The notes: a model not told the origin generated them from the letters alone. A stretch of 64,000 bases of DNA from UBA9676 sp963730065 (GCA_963730065.1 CAVSQL010000008.1:62001-126000); one strand, 5' to 3'; numbered from the stretch's first letter, positions 34,031 through 43,315 are shown. A program made the numbers and translations.

Positions 34031-36084
34031 CCAGCGACGCTCCCGTTGTCCAAGCCAGCCGCCGCCCGACCGACGAGCCGGTGGTCGACGTCGCGCACGT
34101 CAACGTGACCTATACGGTGCGCGGCGCGGATCGGCTGACGGTCAGGGACGTCTCGTTCCAGATCGGGCAGCAGGAATCGTTCGGGCTGGTCGGCGAGTCC
34201 GGCTGCGGCAAGACGACCATGGCCCTGGCCATCGACCGCTACCTCGCACGGAACGGGCGGGTGAGCAAGGGGTCAATCACCGTGGCCGGCCAGGACGTGC
34301 AGGCGCTGGGCAAGGACGCGCTGCGCCAGCTGCGGGCACGGACGATCTCCATGGTGTACCAGGAGCCGGGCCGGGCGCTCAACCCGTCGATCCGGGTCGG
34401 CCGCCAGGTGGCGGAGGTCTATGAGATCGCCGGCCTGAGCAGGTCGGAGGCGGCCGGCCGGGCCGAGGAATCGCTGCGTACGGTGCAGATCAACGATCCC
34501 GGGCGGGTGCTGCAGGCCTACCCGCACCAGCTTTCTGGTGGCATGCTCCAGCGGGTCGTCATCGCGATGGCCCTCGCTTCAGAGCCCGCGCTGCTCATCC
34601 TCGACGAGCCGACGACCGCCCTGGATGCCACCGTCGAGGCGGAGATTCTCGAGCTGGTATCCCATCTGCGGGAGGAGTTCCACACCTCGGTGCTGTTCAT
34701 CAGCCACAACCTCGCGGTGATCGCGAAGATGTGCGACCGGGTCGGGGTGATGTACGCGGGCGAGCTGGTGGAGCAGGGACCGGCGCTTGAAGTCTTCGAG
34801 CAGCCCCGGCACCCGTACACGGTCGGGCTGCTGCGGTGCATCCCGCGCCGGGGCCAGCGCAAGGACCACGGCCGCCTGGACACGATCCCGGGCTTCCTGC
34901 CCGCCCCCGGCTCAGTGCCGGCCGGCTGCATCTTCGCCAGCCGGTGCGCCATCGCCCAGGAGCGCTGCGAGCGGGAAGCACCACCGATGTACCCGGTCAG
35001 CGGTAACCGGACCTCGCGCTGCCACTACCACGAGCGGGCGGCCGAGCTTCCGCGGGCCACACCGGAGGACGTCCGGCTCCCGCCGCCGGACGAGGCCTCG
35101 GCACCGGTCATCTCCCTGCGGGGCGTGTCCAAGACCTTCACCGGCGGCAAGGAACCGGTGCACGCCCTCACCGGCATCGATCTCGATCTGCACCACGGCG
35201 AGACGCTCGGCCTGGTCGGCGAGTCGGGCAGCGGGAAGACCACCCTGGCCCGGGTGCTGGTCGGGCTGAGCCCGGCCGACGAGGGCTCGGTGCTCGAGAT
35301 GTCGGGGTCGAAGCTGGCGCCCACGGCGCCCAAGCGGTCCCGCGCTCAGCTGCGGGCGATGCAGATCATCTTCCAGAACCCCGACTCCGCCCTGAACCGG
35401 CGGCACAGCGTGCGCGCCATCATCAGCCGGCCCTTGACCAAGCTCGCCGGCCTGTCCGGGAAGGAACTCGAGGCGCAGCTGGACGAACTCATCGCCTCGG
35501 TCCGGATGCAGCCGCGGCAGCTCGCGCTGCGCCCGGCCGAGCTGTCCGGGGGGCTCAAGCAGCGCGTCGCCATCGCGCGCGCGTTCGCCGGCGACCCTCG
35601 GGTTCTCGTGTGCGACGAGCCCACCTCGGCGCTCGACGTGTCGGTGCAGGCCGCGATCCTCAACCTGCTCGCCGACCTGCAGGGGCGGAAACGGGTGACC
35701 TACCTGTTCATCTCCCACGATCTCGGCGTGGTCCGCTACCTCTCGGACCGGATCGCCGTGCTGTACCTCGGCCGGCTGATGGAGTACGGGGACGCCGAGG
35801 CGGTGTTCACCGGACCGCATCATCCCTACACGGAGGCGCTGCTGTCCGCGGTGCCGAGCCTGGACGGGACCCGGCGGGAGCGGATCATCCTGTCGGGCGA
35901 GATCCCGAGCCCCGCCCACCCGCCCAGCGGATGCGTGTTCCACACCCGCTGCCCGCGCCGGCTGGCCAGCGGGGTGTGCGAGTCCACGGAGCCGCCCCTC
36001 GCGGAGGTGGAGCCGGGCCACTTCATGCGCTGCCACATCCCCGCGGACGAATTGCGGCAGTTGCAGAATGTGGAGGGTCAGTAA
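34027..36084 (+). CDS. Fused dual ABC ATPase of a Dpp/Opp importer (DppD-DppF type, 685 aa)
   Basis: Two ATPase domains in one chain. First: Walker A GESGCGKTT, signature LSGGMLQR, Walker B LLILDEPTTALD. Second: Walker A GESGSGKTT, signature LSGGLKQR, Walker B VLVCDEPTSALD. Each is followed by the oligopeptide-transporter C-terminal extension with cysteines (GCIFASRCAIAQERC and GCVFHTRCPRR). Separate DppD and DppF are the norm; fusions are known in Actinomycetota. GTG 34027 overlaps the permease stop by 4 nt. Supplies energy for the importer whose binding protein follows. Confidence 0.93.
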   Translation: MTSDAPVVQASRRPTDEPVVDVAHVNVTYTVRGADRLTVRDVSFQIGQQESFGLVGESGCGKTTMALAIDRYLARNGRVSKGSITVAGQDVQALGKDALRQLRARTISMVYQEPGRALNPSIRVGRQVAEVYEIAGLSRSEAAGRAEESLRTVQINDPGRVLQAYPHQLSGGMLQRVVIAMALASEPALLILDEPTTALDATVEAEILELVSHLREEFHTSVLFISHNLAVIAKMCDRVGVMYAGELVEQGPALEVFEQPRHPYTVGLLRCIPRRGQRKDHGRLDTIPGFLPAPGSVPAGCIFASRCAIAQERCEREAPPMYPVSGNRTSRCHYHERAAELPRATPEDVRLPPPDEASAPVISLRGVSKTFTGGKEPVHALTGIDLDLHHGETLGLVGESGSGKTTLARVLVGLSPADEGSVLEMSGSKLAPTAPKRSRAQLRAMQIIFQNPDSALNRRHSVRAIISRPLTKLAGLSGKELEAQLDELIASVRMQPRQLALRPAELSGGLKQRVAIARAFAGDPRVLVCDEPTSALDVSVQAAILNLLADLQGRKRVTYLFISHDLGVVRYLSDRIAVLYLGRLMEYGDAEAVFTGPHHPYTEALLSAVPSLDGTRRERIILSGEIPSPAHPPSGCVFHTRCPRRLASGVCESTEPPLAEVEPGHFMRCHIPADELRQLQNVEGQ

Positions 36085-36235
36085 CATTGCGGCGGCAGAA
36101 TGTTGAGACTCGATAAACATTATTGAATGCCAGTGAACATCTCATGTAGCTTGTGGCGCACGAGTGTGCAGAGTTCATTGCTTTTGCCAACCGGACGCCA
36201 AGATTCGGCGCCGGCGAGTTCTTCTGGAGGGTTCT

Positions 36236-37942
36236 ATGGACACCGGCCGCAACATCGACCACGAACGGCTTGATGGTCTCCGGCGGGGGCGCGGGCCCGT
36301 CCAGGAGCACGTCATCGACGAGTTCGTCGCCGGGCGGCTGTCGCGGCGCAACTTCATGCGCAAGGGCAGCGCGATCGGCCTGTCGATACCGCTGATGAGC
36401 GCCATCGTGGCCGCCTGCGGGAGCTCGGGCAGCACCACGCCGTCCAGCTCCGGCTCGTCCGCGGCCGGCAAGGCCGGCGCGACCATCAAGGCGGGGATCA
36501 TCACGCCGGTTGGCGCGATCAACCCGATCACGATCAACGACCAGGGCGGCCTGGAGCTGATCGGCAACGTCGGCGAGTTCCTGTCCTTCGTCGACCAGGG
36601 GGGCATCTACCACCCGTGGCTGGCGACGAGCTGGAGCTCCAACTCGGACGCGTCGGTGTGGACGTTCAAGATCCGTCAGGGGGTGAAGTTCAACGACGGC
36701 ACGCCGATGACAGTCGACGACGTCGTCTACAGCTTCCAGATCCAGTCCAATCCGAAGTCCGCAGGCAACGCGCTGTCGCAGTTCGGCGGCTTTCTCACGC
36801 CGGACGGCGTGAAGAAGGTGGACAACGAGACGGTCGCCTTCCACCTCGAGGCCCCGAACAGCGGCTTCTTGGACTCAGTGTCCGAGGTCAACTACAACAT
36901 GATCATCGTGCCGAAGGGCTTCGACCCCGCCAATTATCAGAAGCAATTCCCTGGCACCGGCCGGTTCATGATGTCCAGCTACACGCCCAGCGTCGGGGCG
37001 GTGTTCGTCCGGAACCCGCACTACTGGGGAACGAAGGCGCTGCCGTCCAAGGTTGAATGGACCTTCTACGCCACCGAGGAGCCGATGGCGTCCGCGCTCC
37101 AGGCTGGTTCGATCGACGCCATGGACCAGTTCTCCGTGGCCGGCAGCCCGCAGCTGCTGACCGGGGGCTTCAACGTAATCAGCGTCAAGGGAGCCGCGCA
37201 GCGCCAGCTCTCGATGCGCAACGACATCCACCCGTTCAACAACAAGCTCGTGCGCCAGGCCATCGCCTTGACCCTGGATCGGCCCGGCATCGTGGCGGCG
37301 CTGTTCAAGGGCCAGGCCGTGGTGGGGAACGACAGCCCATTCGCCCCATTCTTCAAGGCCACCAACCACACCGTGCCGCAGCGGACGAAGAACCTGGCGC
37401 AGGCCAAGAAGCTGCTCGCCCAGGCCGGTGTCCCGAACGGGTTTTCGACGCCACTGCTGACCGAGAACATCCAGGAGATCCCGCACTTCGCGCAAATCAT
37501 CAAGCAATCGGCGGCCCAGATCGGCGTCACCATCAACCTCACCATTGAGCCGCAGTCGAAGTACTACGGCGACGGGGTGGTCGGGAAGTCCGACTGGCTC
37601 GATGGCGAGATGAGCCTGGTCGACTACGGCGCCCGCACGGTGCCGAACCTGTATCTGGCCGCGCCGCTGCAGTCCATCAACACCACGACCGGGGCGGGCG
37701 CGTGGAACGCCGCCCGTTTCAACAACTCCGAATACGACAAGCTCTCGAAGCAATTCATCGCCACGGTGGACCTGCAATCACAGATCAATCTGGCCGGGCA
37801 GATCGAGCGGCTTCTGCTTGATGAGACCCCGATCATCTGGGCCTACTTCTATAACTACCTGACCGCCACCCAGAAGAACGTCACCGGCGTCTACCCGACG
37901 GCACAGGGGCAGTTCTTCCTGTGGAACGCCTCGAAGATGTGA
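36236..37942 (+). CDS. Family-5 extracellular solute-binding lipoprotein, Tat-type signal (568 aa)
   Basis: Binding protein of the Dpp/Opp/Ni importer: a long N-terminal region, twin-arginine motif LSRRNFMRK, hydrophobic stretch and lipobox ending VAAC with Ser-rich linker GSSGSTTPSSSG. The mature part has VWTFKIRQGVKFNDGTPMTVDDVVYSF, the family-5 hallmark, and ends FFLWNASKM. It would be exported folded and anchored outside the membrane. ATG 36236 has ctggagg 6 nt upstream. The 151-bp gap before it is AT-rich (36085-36160) and may carry a second promoter. Ligand unknown: peptide, opine, nickel or a betaine-like solute. Confidence 0.92.
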   Translation: MDTGRNIDHERLDGLRRGRGPVQEHVIDEFVAGRLSRRNFMRKGSAIGLSIPLMSAIVAACGSSGSTTPSSSGSSAAGKAGATIKAGIITPVGAINPITINDQGGLELIGNVGEFLSFVDQGGIYHPWLATSWSSNSDASVWTFKIRQGVKFNDGTPMTVDDVVYSFQIQSNPKSAGNALSQFGGFLTPDGVKKVDNETVAFHLEAPNSGFLDSVSEVNYNMIIVPKGFDPANYQKQFPGTGRFMMSSYTPSVGAVFVRNPHYWGTKALPSKVEWTFYATEEPMASALQAGSIDAMDQFSVAGSPQLLTGGFNVISVKGAAQRQLSMRNDIHPFNNKLVRQAIALTLDRPGIVAALFKGQAVVGNDSPFAPFFKATNHTVPQRTKNLAQAKKLLAQAGVPNGFSTPLLTENIQEIPHFAQIIKQSAAQIGVTINLTIEPQSKYYGDGVVGKSDWLDGEMSLVDYGARTVPNLYLAAPLQSINTTTGAGAWNAARFNNSEYDKLSKQFIATVDLQSQINLAGQIERLLLDETPIIWAYFYNYLTATQKNVTGVYPTAQGQFFLWNASKM

Positions 37943-37984
37943 CGTCGGCTCTTCCTCTGGAACGCCGCGAAGATGTGACGTCGG
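37913..37984 (+). repeat. 36-bp tandem duplication across the binding-protein stop codon
   Basis: 37913-37948 and 37949-37984 are two copies of one 36-bp unit (core ggaacgcc, gaagatgtgacgtcgg) with three differences. The first copy encodes the C-terminus FLWNASKM and stop; the second repeats it out of use. It suggests slippage at the gene end. Confidence 0.9.
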
Positions 37985-38024
37985 CCGCACCGGCCTCCGC
38001 GGCCTGCCGTCCGGGCAGGCACGG

Positions 38025-39482
38025 ATGACCGTCGTGGTAAACCGGCGGGCCGATTTCACGCTGGACAACTTCCACCGGGTCGCGTTCGGGCGGGAGGGCG
38101 TGGAGATCGGCCCGCTGGCGCGCGATGCGATGGCCGCCGCCCGGCGCGGGTTCCTCGCCTTGCTCGACTCCGACCGGACCGCCTTCATCTACGGCATCAC
38201 CACCCGGCCGGGGGTCGAGGTCGCGACGGCGGTGCCGCCGGAGCAGCAGCGTGAGCACGCGCGCCTGTTCCGCGCGGAGTCGGGATACGGCTTTGGCGGG
38301 GGCTGCCACTCCGAGCAGGTCGTCCGGGGCATGGTCTTCGCCCGGCTGGTGGACTTTGTCGAAGGTCACGGGAAGGTCCGCCCCGAGTTCGCCGAGCGGG
38401 TGGCGGCCCTGCTGCGCGCGGCCCTGCCCTGTGTGCCCCTCGATGGCCAGGCCGGCCCGGGCGAGGTGCTGCCGATGCTGCACCTCGCGGGCTGGATGGG
38501 GGACCTCGAATTCGAGGAAGGGGAGGGCATGGCGCTGGTGAACGGCAGCCCCTACTCCACCGCGGTCCTCGCCGACACCGCGGTGCGGGCCAGGAACCGG
38601 CTCGCCCACGCCGAGGCGCTGTTCGCGCTCTCGGCCGACGCCTTCCGGGCGCCGCTCGAGGCCTACGACGAGGCGCTGGACGACCTCTGGGCCGACCAGT
38701 ACCAGGCTGAGGCGCTCCGCGCGCTCCGCACCCACCTGGCCGGCGCCGACGCGTCGGCCCGCCTCAGCCATCAGGCGCCGGTGAGCTTCCGGGTCATGCC
38801 GAGGCTGCTGGGTGAGGCCCGGCGGGCCGTCGCGGAGGCGGAACGGGCGGCGGCCGCCGCGCTCCGCTCGATCTCGGTGAACCCCGTGTACTTCCCACCG
38901 GACCCCGGCCATCCGCTCGGGCGGATGGCGTCCAACGGCGGGTTCCACAACGCGGCCGTCTGCCCCGCGCTCCAGGCGCTGTCGTCCTGCTGGGCGGAAC
39001 TCGCGCTGGCCGCCGAGCGCCAGATCGCCTGCTTCCACCGGGGATCCGCGTACGGGCTTCCCCACCTGCTGTCCCCGCCCGGGTACCACGGCGCGCTGGG
39101 CGGCGCGACCAACCACTTCGGGTGGGCGGCAACCAGCTACGTCGAGACGGCCCGCGCCGCGGCCAGCCCGGCGCTCATGCCCGCGGTCGTCGTCGACCCG
39201 CAGAACGACCTCTCCACCGCGACCTGCATCGCCCACCAGAAGGAGCGGGACGCGGCCGGGGCTTTTGACGGCGTGCAGGCCATCCTCGCGCTCGTCGCCA
39301 GCCAGGCGCTGTTCGTGACCGGCCGCCAGCCCGCCCCGCCGCTGCACGGCCTGGCCGCCGGGATCCGGTCGGTCTTCCCCCCGGTCGAGAGCCCGCTCGG
39401 GCGTGACCTCGGAGCGCAGGCCGGGAGGCTCGCGGACATCTTCCGGGCCGCCTCGGTCACCGGCCGGCTTGACTTCCCCTGA
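38025..39482 (+). CDS. MIO-less aromatic ammonia-lyase-fold enzyme, paralogue C (485 aa)
   Basis: Same family and same length as the gene at 10597-12054. Motifs: MTVVVNRRADFTLDNF, tyrosine loop FIYGITT (Tyr56), PLDGQAGPGEVLPMLH (138-153) where the MIO triad should be, ALVNGSPYSTAVLA, SISVNPVYFPPD, SNGGFHNAAVCPALQAL and HFGWAATSYVETARAAASPALMPAVV. The Ser of Ala-Ser-Gly is absent, so MIO cannot form by the known route. The conserved tyrosine and the NPVYxPP/GGFHN elements that line the active site are kept, which argues for a live enzyme with a different mechanism. Lies 82 bp after the importer's binding protein on the same strand, so the imported solute is a natural candidate substrate. Confidence 0.87.
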   Translation: MTVVVNRRADFTLDNFHRVAFGREGVEIGPLARDAMAAARRGFLALLDSDRTAFIYGITTRPGVEVATAVPPEQQREHARLFRAESGYGFGGGCHSEQVVRGMVFARLVDFVEGHGKVRPEFAERVAALLRAALPCVPLDGQAGPGEVLPMLHLAGWMGDLEFEEGEGMALVNGSPYSTAVLADTAVRARNRLAHAEALFALSADAFRAPLEAYDEALDDLWADQYQAEALRALRTHLAGADASARLSHQAPVSFRVMPRLLGEARRAVAEAERAAAAALRSISVNPVYFPPDPGHPLGRMASNGGFHNAAVCPALQALSSCWAELALAAERQIACFHRGSAYGLPHLLSPPGYHGALGGATNHFGWAATSYVETARAAASPALMPAVVVDPQNDLSTATCIAHQKERDAAGAFDGVQAILALVASQALFVTGRQPAPPLHGLAAGIRSVFPPVESPLGRDLGAQAGRLADIFRAASVTGRLDFP

Positions 39483-39605
39483 CGCGGTGCCGCCGTCGGC
39501 CGGCCCAGCAAGCGCACTCCCGCCGGGCCGGCGAGCCGAGTAGCCCGGTGCCGCCGGGTGGGCCCGGCTGAGCGGCCGGCGGGTCCGGCGTCGGCGCCCG
39601 GGCGC

Positions 39606-40628
39606 CTACAGATTGCCCGCGTATTCCTGGTAGGCCTTGGCGATGCCGGGATCGGTGCCGAGGAACGAATGCTTGGTCATGTCCGGGGAGTAGCGGGAGG
39701 CCGGGGGTGTCTTGCCCGCCGCCTCGGCCACCGCGCGGATGTGGTGGGGGGCGGCGCCACAGCACACGCCCAGGTAGCGCACGCCGAGCGCGAGCGCGTC
39801 GGTGGCGAACTCGCCGAGTTCCTGGCGGGTGCAGGTGAAGGGGTCGAGCGCGGTGGGGAAGGCCTGCGCCCCGCCCCGCCCGGGATCGCGCAGGGCCTGC
39901 ATCGACGGCTGCGCCCCGGTCGTCCGGTAGGGCACGGGCAGCGCCGCCACCTCGCACGACACCGCGTCGCGGATCCGCCCGAGCAGCGGCAGCATGGTCT
40001 GCGGCCCGCGGATGCAGTTGAGGCCGACCACGGTGGCGCCGGCCTGCTCGGCCTGGCGGCAGGCCTCCGCCGGGCTGGCCTCGTCGCGCAAGGTGCCTTC
40101 CCGGTGGACGGCGAAGGTCACCACCGCGGGCAGGCCGGCGGCCTTGATCGCCTCCAGGGCCAGGAGGGCTTCGCCCAGCCAGCTGAACGTCTCGGCGATG
40201 ACCAGGTCGGCGCCCGCCTCGGCGGCCCAGGCCACCTGCTCCTCGAACGCGGCCCGGGCCTGGTCCGCGGCCCCGGTGCCCGGCTCGTAGGTGTTGGTGT
40301 TGCACACGTTGCCCGCCAGCAGCGTCCCGGTCTCCCGGGCCACCTTGGCCGCGATGGCCAGGGCCTGCCGGTTCAGCGGCTCGAGGATGTCCTCCTTGCC
40401 GATGACCCGCAGCTTCTGCCGGTGCCCGTAGTAGGTGAAGGCCTCCACCACGTCCGAGCCCGCGTGCACGAACTCACGATGCAGTTCCTCGACTACCTCG
40501 GGATGGTCCAGGACGACCTCGGGGACGAACGCCCCCGCCTGAAGGTATCCGCGCCGCTCGCACTCAAAGAGGTAACCCTCCGCGCAGACCACGGGGCTGC
40601 TCTTCAGCATTGCGGACAGATCCGGCAT
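39606..40628 (-). CDS. Zinc-dependent homocysteine S-methyltransferase family protein, second copy (340 aa)
   Basis: Paralogue of 7991-9028 over its full length: CAEGYLFECERRGYLQAGAFVPEVVLDHP, LLAGNVCNTNTYEPG, VVGLNCIRGPQTMLPLLGRI, LDPFTCTRQELGEFATDAL and GVCCGAAPHHIRAVAEAAGK. Zinc cysteines are in LNC and VCC. ATG 40628 has ctaggaggacc upstream, a strong site. It is convergent with lyase paralogue C and just downstream of a LysR gene on the same strand. The repeated partnership with MIO-less lyases suggests it accepts methyl groups from a substrate or product of that family, possibly a quaternary amine. Donor not shown. Confidence 0.88.
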   Translation of the reverse strand: MPDLSAMLKSSPVVCAEGYLFECERRGYLQAGAFVPEVVLDHPEVVEELHREFVHAGSDVVEAFTYYGHRQKLRVIGKEDILEPLNRQALAIAAKVARETGTLLAGNVCNTNTYEPGTGAADQARAAFEEQVAWAAEAGADLVIAETFSWLGEALLALEAIKAAGLPAVVTFAVHREGTLRDEASPAEACRQAEQAGATVVGLNCIRGPQTMLPLLGRIRDAVSCEVAALPVPYRTTGAQPSMQALRDPGRGGAQAFPTALDPFTCTRQELGEFATDALALGVRYLGVCCGAAPHHIRAVAEAAGKTPPASRYSPDMTKHSFLGTDPGIAKAYQEYAGNL

Positions 40629-40842
40629 ATGGTCCTCCTAGCTCGGCATGTGCGGGGCACCTACAGTGCTGCCCACGGGCGGCTGGGCGGGCACACCGCA
40701 CCGTATCGCTCCAGGTACCGGCGCAGACGTCCGGAACACCCAGCCGACGTCCCTGCAACCGTACCGGACTGGTGCAGCGCTGCCCGGGCCGGCGGCACAG
40801 GCGGGCGCCTGGCTGAGCCGCCCGGTCCGTGAGGCGAGCGTG

Positions 40843-41772
40843 TCACAAGGCGGTCTGCCTGCGGATGGCGGCGATGAGCGCGCGTGAGGTCGCCGTCATC
40901 GGCCGCTGCCGCGGGTAGCAGAGGGCGATCTCGCGCCGGCCGAGGACATCACGAGGCGACAGCCAGGTCAGCGACGGGTCCACCGCGCGCCGGGCGGCCA
41001 GGCGCCCGATGCAGGCGTGCCCGAGCCCGGCCGCGACCAGCCGCTGCAGCGCCAGGTTGTCGTCGGTGCGGTAGACGATCCTCGGCGCGATGCCGCGCCG
41101 GGCCCAGGCCTGCTCGAGTTCGCGCTGCCCCTGCCAGCGGCGGGTCCAGGCGACCAGGTCGACCCCGTCAAGCACGTCGAACCCCGGCCGGCGCAGCTCG
41201 GCGATCACGCTGTCACGACGGATCAGGATCACCCACGGGTCCTCGAGCACCGGCACCGCCTCGATGAAGGCATCCGGCTCGGGATTGTTGATGAAGGCGA
41301 GGTCGAGACGCCCCTTGCGGAGGGCATCCGCCCCCGCCGAATCGTCGACCCCGCTCAGGACCACCTCGACCCCGGGATGCTCGTCGCGGAAGGCCTGCAG
41401 GGCGGGCGGCATGATCTCGGCCGCCGCCGTCTGGGAGACGCCGACGCGCACCCGTACGCTCTCGCCGCGGTCCGCTTCCTCGGCGTCGGCGGCGATCGCC
41501 TCGACCTCGCCGAGCGCGCGCCGGGCCCGGCGGCAGACCGCCTCGCCGGCGGGGGTCAGGCGCACCTGCCCACGGCCGCCGGGCCGGTGGAACAGCGGCC
41601 GGCCCAGCGCCGCCTCGAGCGCCGCGACCTGATGCGACAGCGCCGACTGGGTGTAGCCGAGCTCGGCCGCGGCCCGCCGGAACGAGCCCAGGTCCGCTAC
41701 CGCGAGGACGGCCCGGAGCTCGCGGAGGCCAACGCCACTTTTAATCGAATATATCGATCGTATTTGGCCCAT
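40843..41772 (-). CDS. LysR-family transcriptional regulator (309 aa)
   Basis: N-terminal winged helix: LRAVLAVADLGSFRRAAAELGYTQSALSHQVAALEAALGRPLFHR, then RLTPAGEAV and the two-lobe effector domain with VRVGVSQTAAAEIMPPAL and LDLAFINNPEPD. Normal length. ATG 41772 is preceded by gaagaa. Divergent from the MFS gene at 41996, with an AT-rich stretch (41738-41820, taatcgaatatatcgatcg) covering its start that is the likely operator site. Probably controls the MFS gene and perhaps the methyltransferase gene downstream of itself. Confidence 0.92.
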   Translation of the reverse strand: MGQIRSIYSIKSGVGLRELRAVLAVADLGSFRRAAAELGYTQSALSHQVAALEAALGRPLFHRPGGRGQVRLTPAGEAVCRRARRALGEVEAIAADAEEADRGESVRVRVGVSQTAAAEIMPPALQAFRDEHPGVEVVLSGVDDSAGADALRKGRLDLAFINNPEPDAFIEAVPVLEDPWVILIRRDSVIAELRRPGFDVLDGVDLVAWTRRWQGQRELEQAWARRGIAPRIVYRTDDNLALQRLVAAGLGHACIGRLAARRAVDPSLTWLSPRDVLGRREIALCYPRQRPMTATSRALIAAIRRQTAL

Positions 41773-41854
41773 TTCTTCAGCTTAGCCGCTGTCTTGTTCA
41801 TATTAAAATGTGATTTGGCGCGCCTTTCGTTGCCGGATCGTGGAAGAGGGATCA

Positions 41855-41890
41855 TTGACATCCTCTCCGCCCTGGAAGGGCGAGGATTCC
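41855..41890 (+). mobile_element. IS605-type end hairpin without transposase (scar or mini-element)
   Basis: ttgacatcctc is followed by a hairpin (cctc-tcc-gccct pairs with agggc-gagg, 41862-41885) and gcgaggattcc. This is the form of many actinobacterial IS200/IS605 ends. No tnpA or tnpB is adjacent. The motif matches 3718-3753 in both outer words and in total span. It lies between the LysR and MFS genes. Confidence 0.6.
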
Positions 41891-41995
41891 AGCCGCGACC
41901 TGCGGTCGCGCTGTCAGTTCGCGGTTCACAGCCGTGCCCTGGTGCGCAAGAAGGCTCCCCGGCTGGAAGGCCCGGGCATCCGCGCGGAGGCACTG

Positions 41996-43297
41996 GTGAC
42001 CGGCGGCCAGGAAGCGGTCGCGGCGCGGGGGCGGCCGACGTCCGGGGCGCCCGCCCGCGGCCCCGGCCCGGTGCGGCTGTTCCGGTTCCTCATCTACGGG
42101 CTCGTGCTGGCCAGTTCTGCCACCCAGTTCGCGGTGGTGCCGATCCTGCCCGTCTATGCCCACCGGCTCGGCCTTTCCGGCCTCCAGCAGGGCATGGTGC
42201 TCGGTGCGACCGGGCTCGCCACCCTCGCCGTCTCGCTGCCGGCCGGGATCCTGTCCGACCGGCTCGGCGCGCGCAGGCTCACACTCTGGGCCGGCTGGCT
42301 GATGTCGGTCGCGCTGCTCGCACAGGCGGTGGCCGGCTCGTTTCCAGTCCTGCTGGCGGCGCGGCTGGGGTTCGGGATCGGCTTCGCCGTGGTCTGGACC
42401 GCGGGGCTGTCCTGGCTGGCCGGGGCCGCGCCCGGTGGGCCGGGGCTCGGCGGGACGGTCGCCAGCGCCGGGGCCGGCGGCGTGGTCGGGCCGGCCCTGT
42501 CAGGGGTGGCCGTCCAGTACTTCGGCCTGGTGAGCCCGTTCCTCGCCGTGGCCGCGGGCTTCGCCGTGCTCACCCTGGCCCTCGGGCTGCTCCGGATGCG
42601 GGCCATCCCGCCCGCGCCCCCGGCCCGGATGGCCAGCAGCCTGCGGGCCGCCACCGCCGACCGCCGCACCATCGTGGCGGCCGCCGCCATCGTGACCGCG
42701 GGCGGCACAACAGGGGTCTCGGCCCTCCTGGTTCCGGCCGAACTGCACGTCGCCGGGGCGTCGCCGGGCCAGATCGGCCTGGTCTTCGCGGTCGGCGGCG
42801 TGCTGTTCGTGGTGGCGAGCACGCTCACCACCGCCGCGGGCAGGCGGGCCGTGCGCACGTCGGTGGTCATGGCCGGCATGCTGGCCCTTGCTCTCGCCCT
42901 CTCACCGGCCATCGTGGCCTCGGCGCCGTTCGCCATCGTTACGATGCAGTGCGCCACCACCGCCGCGCGCTCGGTGCTATGGACGGTCAGCTACCCCCTG
43001 GCCGCCGCCGGGTCGGAGCGGAGCGGGGCCGGCATCGGCGTCGCGATAGGCCTGCTCAACGGGGTGTGGGCGGCGACCGTGCTGCTGGGCCCGCTGGCGG
43101 CGGGGCTCGCCGCGGGCAGGCTCAGCGCGCAGGCGGTTTTCGGGCTCACCGCTGCGGCGTGCCTGGCCATGCTCGCCATCACCGTCCTGGTGGCGGGACC
43201 TTGGCGGCGCCCGGCCCGGGTGGCCTGCGTGCCAGGCGACGACCTCATGCCGGGCGGGGAACAGATGCCGAGCCGGAGCGGGCACGGGAACCGATGA
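41996..43297 (+). CDS. Major facilitator superfamily transporter (433 aa)
   Basis: Twelve hydrophobic segments, starting FRFLIYGLVLASSATQFAVVPILPVY. The MFS loop 2-3 motif is GILSDRLGARRLTLWAG. Other helices include LLAARLGFGIGFAVVWTAGLSWLAG and LLVPAELHVAGASPGQIGLVFAVGG. Similar to sugar/drug efflux carriers; direction and substrate unknown. GTG 41996 has gcggagg 5 nt before it. Upstream in-frame sequence would translate the IS-end scar and is rejected. Probably under the divergent LysR. Confidence 0.88.
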   Translation: MTGGQEAVAARGRPTSGAPARGPGPVRLFRFLIYGLVLASSATQFAVVPILPVYAHRLGLSGLQQGMVLGATGLATLAVSLPAGILSDRLGARRLTLWAGWLMSVALLAQAVAGSFPVLLAARLGFGIGFAVVWTAGLSWLAGAAPGGPGLGGTVASAGAGGVVGPALSGVAVQYFGLVSPFLAVAAGFAVLTLALGLLRMRAIPPAPPARMASSLRAATADRRTIVAAAAIVTAGGTTGVSALLVPAELHVAGASPGQIGLVFAVGGVLFVVASTLTTAAGRRAVRTSVVMAGMLALALALSPAIVASAPFAIVTMQCATTAARSVLWTVSYPLAAAGSERSGAGIGVAIGLLNGVWAATVLLGPLAAGLAAGRLSAQAVFGLTAAACLAMLAITVLVAGPWRRPARVACVPGDDLMPGGEQMPSRSGHGNR

Positions 43298-43315
43298 CCG
43301 GCAAGGCCTGCCCCG

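Noticed and set aside
41810..41995. 62-residue N-terminal extension of the MFS protein
   Set aside because: It would translate an IS-end hairpin; GTG 41996 with gcggagg is a better start.
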